A DNA stretch of 36,062 nucleotides from JAJPXC01 sp964562375 (lineage in GTDB: Bacteria > Bacteroidota > Bacteroidia > Bacteroidales > Muribaculaceae). Below, in pieces: positions 21,607-29,238 of the stretch. Each line of letters begins with the position of its first letter. Within the stretch, counting starts at the first letter, position 1. The notes beneath the pieces are model-generated. The model searched no databases and was not told the origin of the DNA. It worked only from the letters and a program-made list of their open reading frames with translations. The stretch is from contig CAZLSW010000029.1 of NCBI GenBank assembly GCA_964562375.1, positions 1 through 36,062 of the forward strand. Reading direction: 5' to 3'. Made by a program: the position numbers and the translations under genes.

Positions 21607-23694
21607 ATGAAGAATTTAGGCCGTTTGACGTTAACAATTGCCACTTTGTGGGCATTTTATCCAATTTTCGCCCAATCGCCCACTGAGCCCTCCGATACCC
21701 TGCGCGAAGTGACCGTAACCGAGCGTAAAGGTGTTACAAAGTTGCGCGGGAGGGCCGACAATACCCATATCATTTCCTCGGCGGAGCTGAAAAAGGCCGC
21801 TTGCTGCAATTTGGGGGAGAGTTTCACCACCAACCCCTCGGTCGACGTGGCCTACAGCGACGCCGCCACGGGCGCTCGCCAGATTCGCCTCTTGGGGTTG
21901 GCCGGTACCTATGTGCAGATGTTGACCGAGAATATCCCTAATCTTCGCGGCGCAGCCTCGCCCTTCGGGCTGAGCTATATCGCCGGGCCGTGGATGCAGT
22001 CGATTTCGGTGTCCAAGGGAGCCTCGTCGGTCAAAAATGGATACGAGGGCATCACCGGGCAGATTAACATCGAGATGCGCAAGCCACAAGCCGACCAATC
22101 GGTATCGGCCAACGGCTACATCGACCATCTTGGCAAGGCCGAGGTCAACGCCGACGGTAACATCCACCTCACCGAGCGGCTGTCGACCGCGCTATTGCTT
22201 CATGGCGAAAACTCATTCGCCGGGCATGACGAGAACGGCGACGGGTTCTTGGATATGCCCAAGGTGAGGCAGGTGGCCGTGATGAACCGCTGGGCGTGGA
22301 TGGGCTCTCACGTCGTGTGGCAGGGAGGGGTGAAATTCCTGCAGGAGCGACGTCGCTCGGGCCAGGATAGCCACCACCATCATTCCGGAAATCCCGGAAA
22401 TCCCGAGAATCCCGGGACTTCCGAAATTCCCGAAAATCCCGAAATTCCCGATGCTTCCTCCCTCCCCTTGTATATAATTAATGTAGAAACGCGCCGTTGG
22501 GAGGGGTTCAGCAAGCAGGCCTGGATTTTCGACTCGGAAAACGACGGCAACCTCGCCCTCATCCTCTCCGGCTCCTACCACGATATCGACTCCCGCTACG
22601 GCACGCGGCGCTACGACGGCCAGCAGGGCCATCTTTACGCCTCGTTGATGCTGGAGCGTAAATGGGGGTCTATGCATTCGCTATCTTGCGGATTGTCATG
22701 GAATTACGACCATTTTAACGAGAAATCCCTATTACGCTATGACGCTATAACGTATTCCCGATTAAAGACGATAGAATCTGTCGCGGGCGGGTACGCTCAG
22801 TACACCCTTAACGTTGATCGTAAATTGCTGATGATGGCGGGATTACGCTATGATTACTCCTCAATTTACGGCTCGATGGTGACGCCGCGACTACACGCCC
22901 GCTGGAATCCCCGCGACGAGATCACCGTCCATGGCTCCATCGGCCGGGGCTACCGTACGCCTCACCCCATGGCTGAGTGGCACAACCTGATGGCCGCTTC
23001 TCGCCAAATCATTATCCCCGAGAAGGTTGCGCAGGAGGACGCGTGGAATATGGGCATCGGCGTTGACGGGTTTATCCCTCTGGGCAGCAAGACGTTGAAT
23101 TGGGGAGTGGAATACTATTTCACCCGGTTCAACCACCAGCTAGCCGTCGATCTCGACAGCGACCCCCACGCTGTGATTTTCCGCAACCTTGGGCATGGGA
23201 AGGCGCGCTCCCATGTGGTGCAGGCCGAGCTGTCGTTCAACCCTCGTCGCGACCTCGCCCTCACCGTTGCCTATCGCTACACCGATTCCCGCACCGACTT
23301 CGGCTCAGGAATGGTGGCCAAGCCGTTGACTTCCAAGTCGAAAGGTTTGTTTACGGCATCGTGGACTCCCCGCATGGGCATTTGGCAAACCGATGTCACC
23401 TTGGCCATCAACGGAGGCGGTCGCATGCCTTCGCCATACACCCTCGCTGACGGCGCTCCCTCGTGGGGGTCGTCCTACCACGCTTTTCCCTCGCTCAACG
23501 CGCAAGTGACCCGCAACTGGCGTCACTGGAGCGTTTACGTCGGTGGGGAGAACTTGACCTGCTTCAAGCAGAAAGGACCCATCGTTGGTGCCTCGGCCCC
23601 CTGGGGCGACACTTTCGACGCCACGATGGTATACGGCCCCCTCCACGGCGCTGTCGTTTATGCGGGATTCCGATACAATTTCACCCACTATTAA
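21607..23694 (+). CDS. TonB-dependent receptor, metal-linked type
   Basis: A 695-residue outer-membrane receptor: signal peptide (cut after PIFAQ), TonB-box-like DTLREVTVTE, plug domain (about 45-170) with KKAACCNLGESFTTNPSVDV and GLAGTYVQMLTENIPNLRG, and a 22-strand-like barrel to the C-terminus YAGFRYNFTHY. The CC in the plug and the downstream HMA protein suggest a metal (probably copper) substrate, by analogy with receptor-HMA pairs in Bacteroidota; this is inference. An extracellular-loop-like stretch has HHHH followed by eight Pro-Glu/Gly-Asn type tripeptides from a 9-bp microsatellite (22384-22455). There is no carboxypeptidase-like N-terminal domain as in Sus proteins. Confidence 0.9.
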   Translation: MKNLGRLTLTIATLWAFYPIFAQSPTEPSDTLREVTVTERKGVTKLRGRADNTHIISSAELKKAACCNLGESFTTNPSVDVAYSDAATGARQIRLLGLAGTYVQMLTENIPNLRGAASPFGLSYIAGPWMQSISVSKGASSVKNGYEGITGQINIEMRKPQADQSVSANGYIDHLGKAEVNADGNIHLTERLSTALLLHGENSFAGHDENGDGFLDMPKVRQVAVMNRWAWMGSHVVWQGGVKFLQERRRSGQDSHHHHSGNPGNPENPGTSEIPENPEIPDASSLPLYIINVETRRWEGFSKQAWIFDSENDGNLALILSGSYHDIDSRYGTRRYDGQQGHLYASLMLERKWGSMHSLSCGLSWNYDHFNEKSLLRYDAITYSRLKTIESVAGGYAQYTLNVDRKLLMMAGLRYDYSSIYGSMVTPRLHARWNPRDEITVHGSIGRGYRTPHPMAEWHNLMAASRQIIIPEKVAQEDAWNMGIGVDGFIPLGSKTLNWGVEYYFTRFNHQLAVDLDSDPHAVIFRNLGHGKARSHVVQAELSFNPRRDLALTVAYRYTDSRTDFGSGMVAKPLTSKSKGLFTASWTPRMGIWQTDVTLAINGGGRMPSPYTLADGAPSWGSSYHAFPSLNAQVTRNWRHWSVYVGGENLTCFKQKGPIVGASAPWGDTFDATMVYGPLHGAVVYAGFRYNFTHY
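22384..22455 (+). repeat. In-frame 9-bp microsatellite in the TonB receptor
   Basis: Eight units of nine bases (TCCGGAAAT, CCCGGAAAT, CCCGAGAAT and variants) encode tripeptides SGN, PGN, PEN, PGT, SEI, PEN, PEI, PDA. It follows HHHH (DSHHHHSG) in a probable surface loop. The start (CCGGAAATCCCG) is identical to the microsatellite at the rsmD 3' end. Confidence 0.8.
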
Positions 23695-23704
23695 ATCGTT
23701 ATAG

Positions 23705-23760
23705 AGTTGTTAGTTGTTAGTTGTTAGTTGTTAGTTGTTAGTTGTTAGTTGTTAGTTATT
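23705..23760 (+). repeat. Heptamer array (AGTTGTT)
   Basis: Seven perfect AGTTGTT units and one AGTTATT. It starts 10 bases after the TonB receptor stop. Each unit boundary contains TTAG, so TAG recurs every 7 bases and falls in all three frames. Confidence 0.9.
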
Positions 23761-23761
23761 G

Positions 23762-23828
23762 TCGTTTATTCGTGCACTCGTTTACTCGAATCTCGAATGC
23801 ACGAATACACGAATACACGAATGCACGA
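23762..23828. repeat. Palindromic octamer array after the TonB receptor gene
   Basis: TCGTTTAT, TCGTGCAC, TCGTTTAC, TCGAATC, TCGAATGC, ACGAATAC, ACGAATAC, ACGAATGC, ACGACC. Left units are TCG-led and right units are their complements, as at 20175-20234. TCGTGCACTCG also appears in the hairpin at 1425-1469. Confidence 0.75.
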
Positions 23829-23850
23829 CCCCCCCAAAGCTTAGCTATCA

Positions 23851-23920
23851 ACCTTAAACCTTGAACCTTGAACTTTTAACTTTTGACTTTTGACTTTTGA
23901 CTTTTAACTTTTAACTTTAC
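23851..23920 (+). repeat. Heptamer array (ACTTTTG/ACCTTGA) before the HMA gene
   Basis: Ten 7-base units (ACCTTAA, ACCTTGA x2, ACTTTTA, ACTTTTG x3, ACTTTTA x2, ACTTTAC) end 5 bases before the HMA gene ATG. TAA or TGA recurs in nearly every unit. It forms the immediate upstream region, so its copy number could affect expression. Confidence 0.88.
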
Positions 23921-23925
23921 GAAAT

Positions 23926-24330
23926 ATGAGAAAAATTGCTTTAGCTCTTAGCCTGCTTGTGGCCGTCATCGCTTGGGCCGCAAAGCCTGTTACTGTTGTC
24001 TTCACAGTAGAGCCGGCCATGTCGTGCCAAAACTGCGAGAAGAAAATCACCGAAAACCTTCGTTACGCCAAGGGGGTCACCGATATTGTCACCACCCTGA
24101 AGGACAACACGGTGACCGTAACCTACGACCAGGAGAAGTCGTCGGTAGCCAATCTACAGGCCGAGTTCAAGAAAATCGGCTACACCGCCACCGAGGTAGC
24201 CGGCAAAGCCACCAAGGTAGCCGCTGAAAAGCCCGCCAAGGCCACTAAAGCATCGTGCAAAAAAGCAGCTTGCTGCAAGGCTGAGGAATGTGGCGCCGTG
24301 AAAGCCGAAAAAGCCTCTTGCTGCCAATAA
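23926..24330 (+). CDS. Secreted HMA-domain metal-binding protein with Cys-rich tail
   Basis: A 134-residue protein: signal peptide (cut near AWAA, residue 19), one heavy-metal-associated domain (about 22-90) with the metal motif MSCQNC (Cys34, Cys37) and the usual GVTDIVTTLKDNTVTVTYD. A Lys/Ala-rich linker (about 92-110) follows, then a tail with six Cys (111, 116, 117, 122, 132, 133) in CC and C-x4-CC patterns. Unlike cytoplasmic copper chaperones, it is exported. With the receptor gene upstream it probably binds Cu or another soft metal in the periplasm or at the surface. No promoter of its own is obvious; it may be read through from the receptor gene. Confidence 0.85.
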   Translation: MRKIALALSLLVAVIAWAAKPVTVVFTVEPAMSCQNCEKKITENLRYAKGVTDIVTTLKDNTVTVTYDQEKSSVANLQAEFKKIGYTATEVAGKATKVAAEKPAKATKASCKKAACCKAEECGAVKAEKASCCQ

Positions 24331-24370
24331 TTTAGACAGAGCCGCGTTGCGGCTCTGTTCGTAGTCTAAA
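24331..24370 (+). terminator. Two-part hairpin after the HMA gene
   Basis: TTTAGAC (24331-24337) pairs with GTCTAAA (24364-24370), enclosing ACAGAGCCG/CGGCTCTGT around CGTTG. It starts at the HMA gene stop and ends 30 bases before the argS -33 box. Confidence 0.65.
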
Positions 24371-24400
24371 GGGCCAATAATAAAGCCAAATAGCGCTGAT

Positions 24401-24432
24401 TTTGTGGGATTGGCACGAAATTTGTACCTTTG
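24401..24432 (+). promoter_or_regulatory. Promoter of the argS operon
   Basis: TTTG (24401-24404), exactly 20 bases, then TACCTTTG (24425-24432). This is the best full match to the Bacteroidota primary promoter in the window. The argS ATG is 32 bases downstream. Confidence 0.8.
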
Positions 24433-24463
24433 TACCCTTAAAACAAACGTATAAACTGAAAAT

Positions 24464-26251
24464 ATGTCAATCGACAACATCATCTCGCAGGCTGTGAGCC
24501 GCGCCGTCAAGGAGCTGTATCAAGTGGATGTGGCTCCCGAAACGATTGTCCCTCAGGCTACTAGAAAGGAGTTTGAGGGGAACTTGACCGTTGTTACCTT
24601 CCCCTGGGTGAAGGCCGCTCATAAGGCCCCCGAGGCCGTGGGCACCGAAATCGGCCAGTGGCTCGTCGACAATGAGCCGGCGGTCGACCGCTTCAATGTT
24701 ATCAAGGGCTTCTTGAACATTGTGATTGAGCCAACATTCTGGAACTCAGTGCTCGAGCATATCGAAAGCACTCCCGATTGGGGCTTGACCAAGGCTACCG
24801 ACGACAGCCCGCTGGTGATGGTTGAGTATTCCTCGCCCAACACCAACAAGCCACTCCACTTGGGCCACGTGCGCAACAATCTGCTCGGCTACTCGTTGTC
24901 GCAGATTCTCAAGGCGTGTGGCAACCGCGTGGTGAAAACCAATATCGTCAACGACCGCGGTATCCACATCTGCAAGTCGATGCTCGCCTGGCAGAAATGG
25001 GGCGACGGCGCCACTCCCGAGTCGACCGGCAAGAAGGGCGACCACCTGATTGGCGACTTCTACGTGCTCTTCGACAAGCACTTCAAGGCCGAGGTCAAGG
25101 AGCTGATGGACAAGGGAATGACCGAGGACGAGGCCAAGGCCGCGTCGCCGCTGATGGCCGAGGCTCGCGAGATGCTCCGTAAATGGGAGGCTAAGGATCC
25201 CGAGGTGCGCAAGCTGTGGGAGATGATGAACCAGTGGGTGTACGCCGGTTTCGACGCAACCTACAAGCGCATGGGCGTGGATTTCGACAAAATCTACTAC
25301 GAGAGCGACACCTACCTCGAAGGCAAGGAAAAGGTGCTCGAGGGCCTCGAAAAGGGGATAATGTACCGCAAGGAGGACGGCTCGGTGTGGGCCGACCTTA
25401 CCCCTGACGGCTTGGATCACAAGCTGTTGCTCCGTAGCGACGGCACCTCGGTGTACATGACCCAGGATATCGGCACGGCCAAACTCCGTTATCAGGATTT
25501 CCCCATCGACAAGATGATTTATGTCGTTGGTAATGAGCAAAATTACCATTTTCAGGTACTATCGCTCCTGCTCGACAAGCTCGGCTTCAAGTGGGGCAAG
25601 GACCTTGTGCACTTCTCTTATGGCATGGTGGAGCTACCCGAGGGCAAGATGAAAAGCCGCGAGGGTACCGTGGTCGACGCTGACGACCTCATGGACGAGA
25701 TGGTCGAAACCGCCAAACAGGTGTCGAGCGAACTGGGCAAACTTGACGGCTATACTCCGGAGGAGGCCAACCAAGTGGCTGAGACCGTGGGCCTTGGCGC
25801 TTTGAAATACTTCCTGCTCAAGGTTGACCCCCGCAAGAACATGACCTTCAACCCCAAGGAGTCGATCGACTTCAACGGCAACACCGGGCCGTTCATCCAG
25901 TACACCTACGCGCGCATCCGCTCGGTGCTCCGCAAGGCCGAGGCCGAGGGCTTCAAAATCGGCAACTACGCCGGCGTGAAACCCGAGGAAAAGGAAATCG
26001 CTCTGATTCAGGCGCTTGCCGACTTCCCCACAGTTGTCCAAGAGGCTGGCCGCAGCTATTCCCCCGCATTGATCGCCAACTATGCCTACGACCTGGTGAA
26101 GAGCTACAACCAATTCTACCACGACTTCTCAATCCTCAAAGAGGAGGACGAGGCCAAGCGCTCGCTGCGCCTCGCGCTGAGCGACGCCACCGCCCGCACG
26201 GTGAAAACCGCCATGGGCCTCCTCGGTATCAATGTCCCCGAAAGAATGTAA
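24464..26251 (+). CDS. argS: Arginyl-tRNA synthetase
   Basis: A 595-residue class I aminoacyl-tRNA synthetase that charges tRNA-Arg. Domains: N-terminal additional domain (about 1-110), catalytic Rossmann fold with the HIGH-type motif HLGH (132-135) in SSPNTNKPLHLGHVRNN, the KMSKS-equivalent KMKSR (395-399), and a C-terminal anticodon-binding DALR domain (about 470-595), ending GLLGINVPERM. Length and motifs are standard. It begins a likely operon with the Bax-inhibitor-like gene 20 bases downstream and further genes to 30209. Confidence 0.97.
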   Translation: MSIDNIISQAVSRAVKELYQVDVAPETIVPQATRKEFEGNLTVVTFPWVKAAHKAPEAVGTEIGQWLVDNEPAVDRFNVIKGFLNIVIEPTFWNSVLEHIESTPDWGLTKATDDSPLVMVEYSSPNTNKPLHLGHVRNNLLGYSLSQILKACGNRVVKTNIVNDRGIHICKSMLAWQKWGDGATPESTGKKGDHLIGDFYVLFDKHFKAEVKELMDKGMTEDEAKAASPLMAEAREMLRKWEAKDPEVRKLWEMMNQWVYAGFDATYKRMGVDFDKIYYESDTYLEGKEKVLEGLEKGIMYRKEDGSVWADLTPDGLDHKLLLRSDGTSVYMTQDIGTAKLRYQDFPIDKMIYVVGNEQNYHFQVLSLLLDKLGFKWGKDLVHFSYGMVELPEGKMKSREGTVVDADDLMDEMVETAKQVSSELGKLDGYTPEEANQVAETVGLGALKYFLLKVDPRKNMTFNPKESIDFNGNTGPFIQYTYARIRSVLRKAEAEGFKIGNYAGVKPEEKEIALIQALADFPTVVQEAGRSYSPALIANYAYDLVKSYNQFYHDFSILKEEDEAKRSLRLALSDATARTVKTAMGLLGINVPERM

Positions 26252-26271
26252 CTTAAATCCCTCTCTAAGAT

Positions 26272-26997
26272 ATGGATAACTATTTCAACCGAAACGAAAA
26301 CAACGTTTACTCCCACGCCGAGTTTCAACGTAGCCTCGACCAGCATGTGTCGAGCGTGATGAAAGGCGTTTACTTGAAGATGACCTTTGGATTGGTCGTG
26401 ACAGCGCTTGTGTCGCTGTTCTGTGCCAACTCTTACGCCTATCTCAACTTCATGATGCAGAACACCTGGGCAATGTGGGTGATCTTCGGCATCCAGTTTG
26501 TGATGGTAATCGCTATCTCGGGCGCAATCAACAAGTTGTCGTCGCCTGTGGCCGCGCTGATGTTCTACATCTACGCGATATTGATGGGCCTGTGGATGGC
26601 GCCGCTATTCTGGGTGTACACAGGCGACTCGATTGCCAAGACATTCTTCATCACCGCCGGTACCTTCGGCGCGATGACCGTCTACGGCTACTGCACGTCG
26701 CAGAACCTGGCCAAATTCGGTTCCATCTTGATGATGTGTCTCTTCGGCCTGATTATCTGCGTGATTGTCAATCTGTTCTTGAAATCGTCGTCGCTCGATT
26801 GGATCATCTCGGCCGCTGGCGTGCTGATCTTCATCGGCCTTACCGCTTGGGACACCCAGCAAATAAAGCAGATGGCTGCCACCGCTCCCGGTGCTGGGGA
26901 TGGTCGCCTCTCCACCCTGGGCGCCCTGAGCCTCTACCTCGATTTCATCAACCTGTTCCTCTTCCTGCTCCGCTTCTTCGGAGGCAACCGCGATTAG
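26272..26997 (+). CDS. Bax inhibitor-1/YccA family membrane protein
   Basis: A 241-residue protein with seven predicted membrane helices after a soluble start (MDNYFNRNENNVYSHAEFQ). The family core MTFGLVVTALVSLF, IYAILMGLWMAPLFW, FFITAGTFGAMTVYGYCT and the final GALSLYLDFINLFLFLLRFFG are present. Members form pH-sensitive Ca2+ leak channels in some bacteria; YccA interacts with the FtsH protease. The role here is inferred from family only. It is 20 bases after argS, and the MATE gene follows with essentially no gap. Confidence 0.93.
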   Translation: MDNYFNRNENNVYSHAEFQRSLDQHVSSVMKGVYLKMTFGLVVTALVSLFCANSYAYLNFMMQNTWAMWVIFGIQFVMVIAISGAINKLSSPVAALMFYIYAILMGLWMAPLFWVYTGDSIAKTFFITAGTFGAMTVYGYCTSQNLAKFGSILMMCLFGLIICVIVNLFLKSSSLDWIISAAGVLIFIGLTAWDTQQIKQMAATAPGAGDGRLSTLGALSLYLDFINLFLFLLRFFGGNRD

Positions 26998-27051
26998 TAA
27001 CTGAAAACATATTTCCAATATTATAAGGAGATTATCTCGCTTGGCTGCCCG

Positions 27052-28335
27052 GTGTTGATCGGGCAGCTTGGCATGATAGCCGTTGGGTGGGCCGACAATA
27101 TCATGGTTGGCCACTACTCCACGGCCGCCTTGGCATCGGCCTCATTGGTCAATAACGTTTTCAACGTCGCTATCTTCGCTTGCATCGGATTCACCTACGG
27201 CATCACCCCGCTGGTGGGTGCGCTGTATGCCCAAAAACGGCAATGGGACATTGGCGCCACGATTCGCAACGCGTTGATAATCAATTTGGCGTTTTCGCTG
27301 TTCGTGATGCTGGTTATGGGCATTTTATACCTCAATTTGGAACATCTGGGCCAACCCGAGGAACTGATGCCTATCGTCAAGCCCTACTACCTTATTTACC
27401 TCGCCGGACTGCCCGCCGTGGCACTCTTTGGCGTGTTCGCGCAATGGAGCTACGGCATCACCCGCACCAAGCCGCCGATGTGGATCATCCTAGGCTGCAA
27501 CGCCCTTAACGTTGTGGCCAACTATGCTTGGATTTTCGGTCATTGGGGTTTTCCCGAGCTGGGCCTGACAGGCGCGGGTTGGGCCACATTTATGGCACGC
27601 TGGTTGTCGCTGATTATCATTGCCGCTATGTTCCTCCAGCGCGAGGAGTTTGCCGAGGCTCGTCGTGGCTTGAAAGAGGCGCGGTTGAACCGCGCGACCG
27701 GGCGCAAGGTGTGGGCCACGTCATGGCCCGTGATGGCTCAGATGGTGTGCGAGAGCGGTTCGTTCACGATTTGCGCCGTGATGGTGGGTTGGCTTGGAGC
27801 GATCGAATTAGCCTCGTTCCAAATCATGATCATGCTAGGCACGCTCGGTTTTTGCGTCTACTACTCGATGGCCACCGCCGTGGCCGTGCTCGTGTCCAAC
27901 GCCAAAGGCCTCAGCGACAACCACGCGATGCGGCGTATCGCTTTCTCGGGCTACCACATAATCCTTGCATTGGCGCTGATAGCTTCGCTGGTTTTCGCCT
28001 TCCTCGGCCACCCGATTGTTCATTTCTTCACCGAGGACGCTCTGGTGATCGCTTGCACACTCACGCTAATTTTCCCCTTGATTTTCTACCAATTGGCCGA
28101 CGCCACGCAAATCACCTTCGCTAACGCCCTGCGAGGCACCTCGCGCGTCAAACCCATGATGTGGATCGCTCTGCTGAGCTACATAATCGTAGGATTGCCA
28201 GTGACTTACGTTTTCGGATTTACCTTCGGATGGGGAATTGTGGGGATCGTTTTTAGCTTGTCGGTGCCACTGGCGATGGCCGGGCTGCTGTTTTTATACT
28301 ATTTCTTGAATACAACTAAGCCATGGAACCCGTAA
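27052..28335 (+). CDS. MATE-family efflux transporter
   Basis: A NorM-like multidrug/cation-coupled exporter of 12 helices; 427 residues from the GTG at 27052. The conserved first helix, however, begins upstream: in the same frame from 27001 the codons read LKTYFQYYKEIISLGCPV directly into LIGQLGMIAVGWADNIMVGHY, as in family members. The only start-like codon there is CTG at 27001, one base after the stop of the previous gene. So the true protein is probably 444 residues with a CTG start, or the ATG was lost. It overlaps the DUF3822 gene by 13 bases. Confidence 0.9.
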   Translation: MLIGQLGMIAVGWADNIMVGHYSTAALASASLVNNVFNVAIFACIGFTYGITPLVGALYAQKRQWDIGATIRNALIINLAFSLFVMLVMGILYLNLEHLGQPEELMPIVKPYYLIYLAGLPAVALFGVFAQWSYGITRTKPPMWIILGCNALNVVANYAWIFGHWGFPELGLTGAGWATFMARWLSLIIIAAMFLQREEFAEARRGLKEARLNRATGRKVWATSWPVMAQMVCESGSFTICAVMVGWLGAIELASFQIMIMLGTLGFCVYYSMATAVAVLVSNAKGLSDNHAMRRIAFSGYHIILALALIASLVFAFLGHPIVHFFTEDALVIACTLTLIFPLIFYQLADATQITFANALRGTSRVKPMMWIALLSYIIVGLPVTYVFGFTFGWGIVGIVFSLSVPLAMAGLLFLYYFLNTTKPWNP

Positions 28336-29153
28336 TCACACAGGAAATGATAGGCGATTCCCCGCGCATGTGGAGGTTGTACCTGCGCGTGGGTCCCAAC
28401 GAGCTGCACGTGATGCTCTACAACATCGCCACCGACAACATGCTCATCCACCGACGAATACCCATTGACACCTCGGATGGTCTCGTAAAGGGCTTGGAGC
28501 AAGCTGTTTACGACAATCCGGCGCTCCTGGGCGACTTCAGCCGGGTGGAGGTGGTTGTGGAAACAATGCGTTTCACGCTGATTCCCAACGAGATCGATGA
28601 CGAGAAGACTCGTCGAAAGATATACGACACGGTTTGTCCCGCGGGCGATGTGCCTGAGGAGGTGGTGTACAACGACTTGCCAGGGCTCGACTGCCTGTTC
28701 GCATGGGGAGCCGACGCCGAGTTGATACGTTTCCTGCGCCGCACGTTCAACAATCCACGCATGCACAACCACTTGGCTCCGCTGTGCCGCTATTTCCACG
28801 ACAAAAGCCGCATAGGCAACTCCGGAAAAATGTATGCCCACCTGCGCCAGGGAGCGGTCGACGTTATGGCGTTTGGCCGCGACACCGTGCGACTGGCCAA
28901 CACCTATCCCATCCACGACACGATGGATGCCGCCTACTACATCATCGCGTCCCGTAAAGCTCTGGGTCTCAATCCGCAAACCGACGAGTTGCTGCTTGCG
29001 GGCGACGCCAAGGAGCGCGAGCGACTGATGCCCATCCTGCGCGAGTATCTGGCCTACGTGATGCCCGCGATTTTCCCCTCGCTGATGTACAAGGCTGGCA
29101 AGGAGGCCCTGGAAACTCCCTTCGACCTGATTGTGCTGCCGCTATGCGAGTAA
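28323..29153 (+). CDS. DUF3822 family protein
   Basis: A 276-residue soluble protein of the DUF3822 family, found next to rsmD in many Bacteroidota. It has no signal peptide or membrane helix. The fold is likely ASKHA-like (actin/hexokinase type): SRVEVVVETMRFTLIPNE near residues 77-95, AVDVMAFGRDTVRLANTYP near 178-196, and DELLLAGDAKERERLMPILREYL near 220-242. The molecular role is unknown. It overlaps the MATE gene and precedes rsmD by 85 bases that hold an octamer array. Confidence 0.8.
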   Translation: MEPVITQEMIGDSPRMWRLYLRVGPNELHVMLYNIATDNMLIHRRIPIDTSDGLVKGLEQAVYDNPALLGDFSRVEVVVETMRFTLIPNEIDDEKTRRKIYDTVCPAGDVPEEVVYNDLPGLDCLFAWGADAELIRFLRRTFNNPRMHNHLAPLCRYFHDKSRIGNSGKMYAHLRQGAVDVMAFGRDTVRLANTYPIHDTMDAAYYIIASRKALGLNPQTDELLLAGDAKERERLMPILREYLAYVMPAIFPSLMYKAGKEALETPFDLIVLPLCE

Positions 29154-29175
29154 AAAACTTACCCTCTTGCGCTTT

Positions 29176-29209
29176 CGTTATAACGTTATAACGTAATAAC
29201 GTGATAACG
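29176..29209 (+). repeat. Octamer array (CGTTATAA) before rsmD
   Basis: CGTTATAA, CGTTATAA, CGTAATAA, CGTGATAA, CG. Four 8-base units lie between the DUF3822 stop and the rsmD ATG. TAA recurs every 8 bases and so falls in all frames. Confidence 0.8.
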
Positions 29210-29238
29210 AAAAAATTGCAATTTATAGAAAAGTAAAT

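Noticed and set aside
22732..22756. ACGCTATG/ACGCTATA octamer-like phrase within the TonB receptor gene
   Set aside because: Only about three imperfect units, in ordinary coding sequence (RYDAITYS); too short to call a repeat array.
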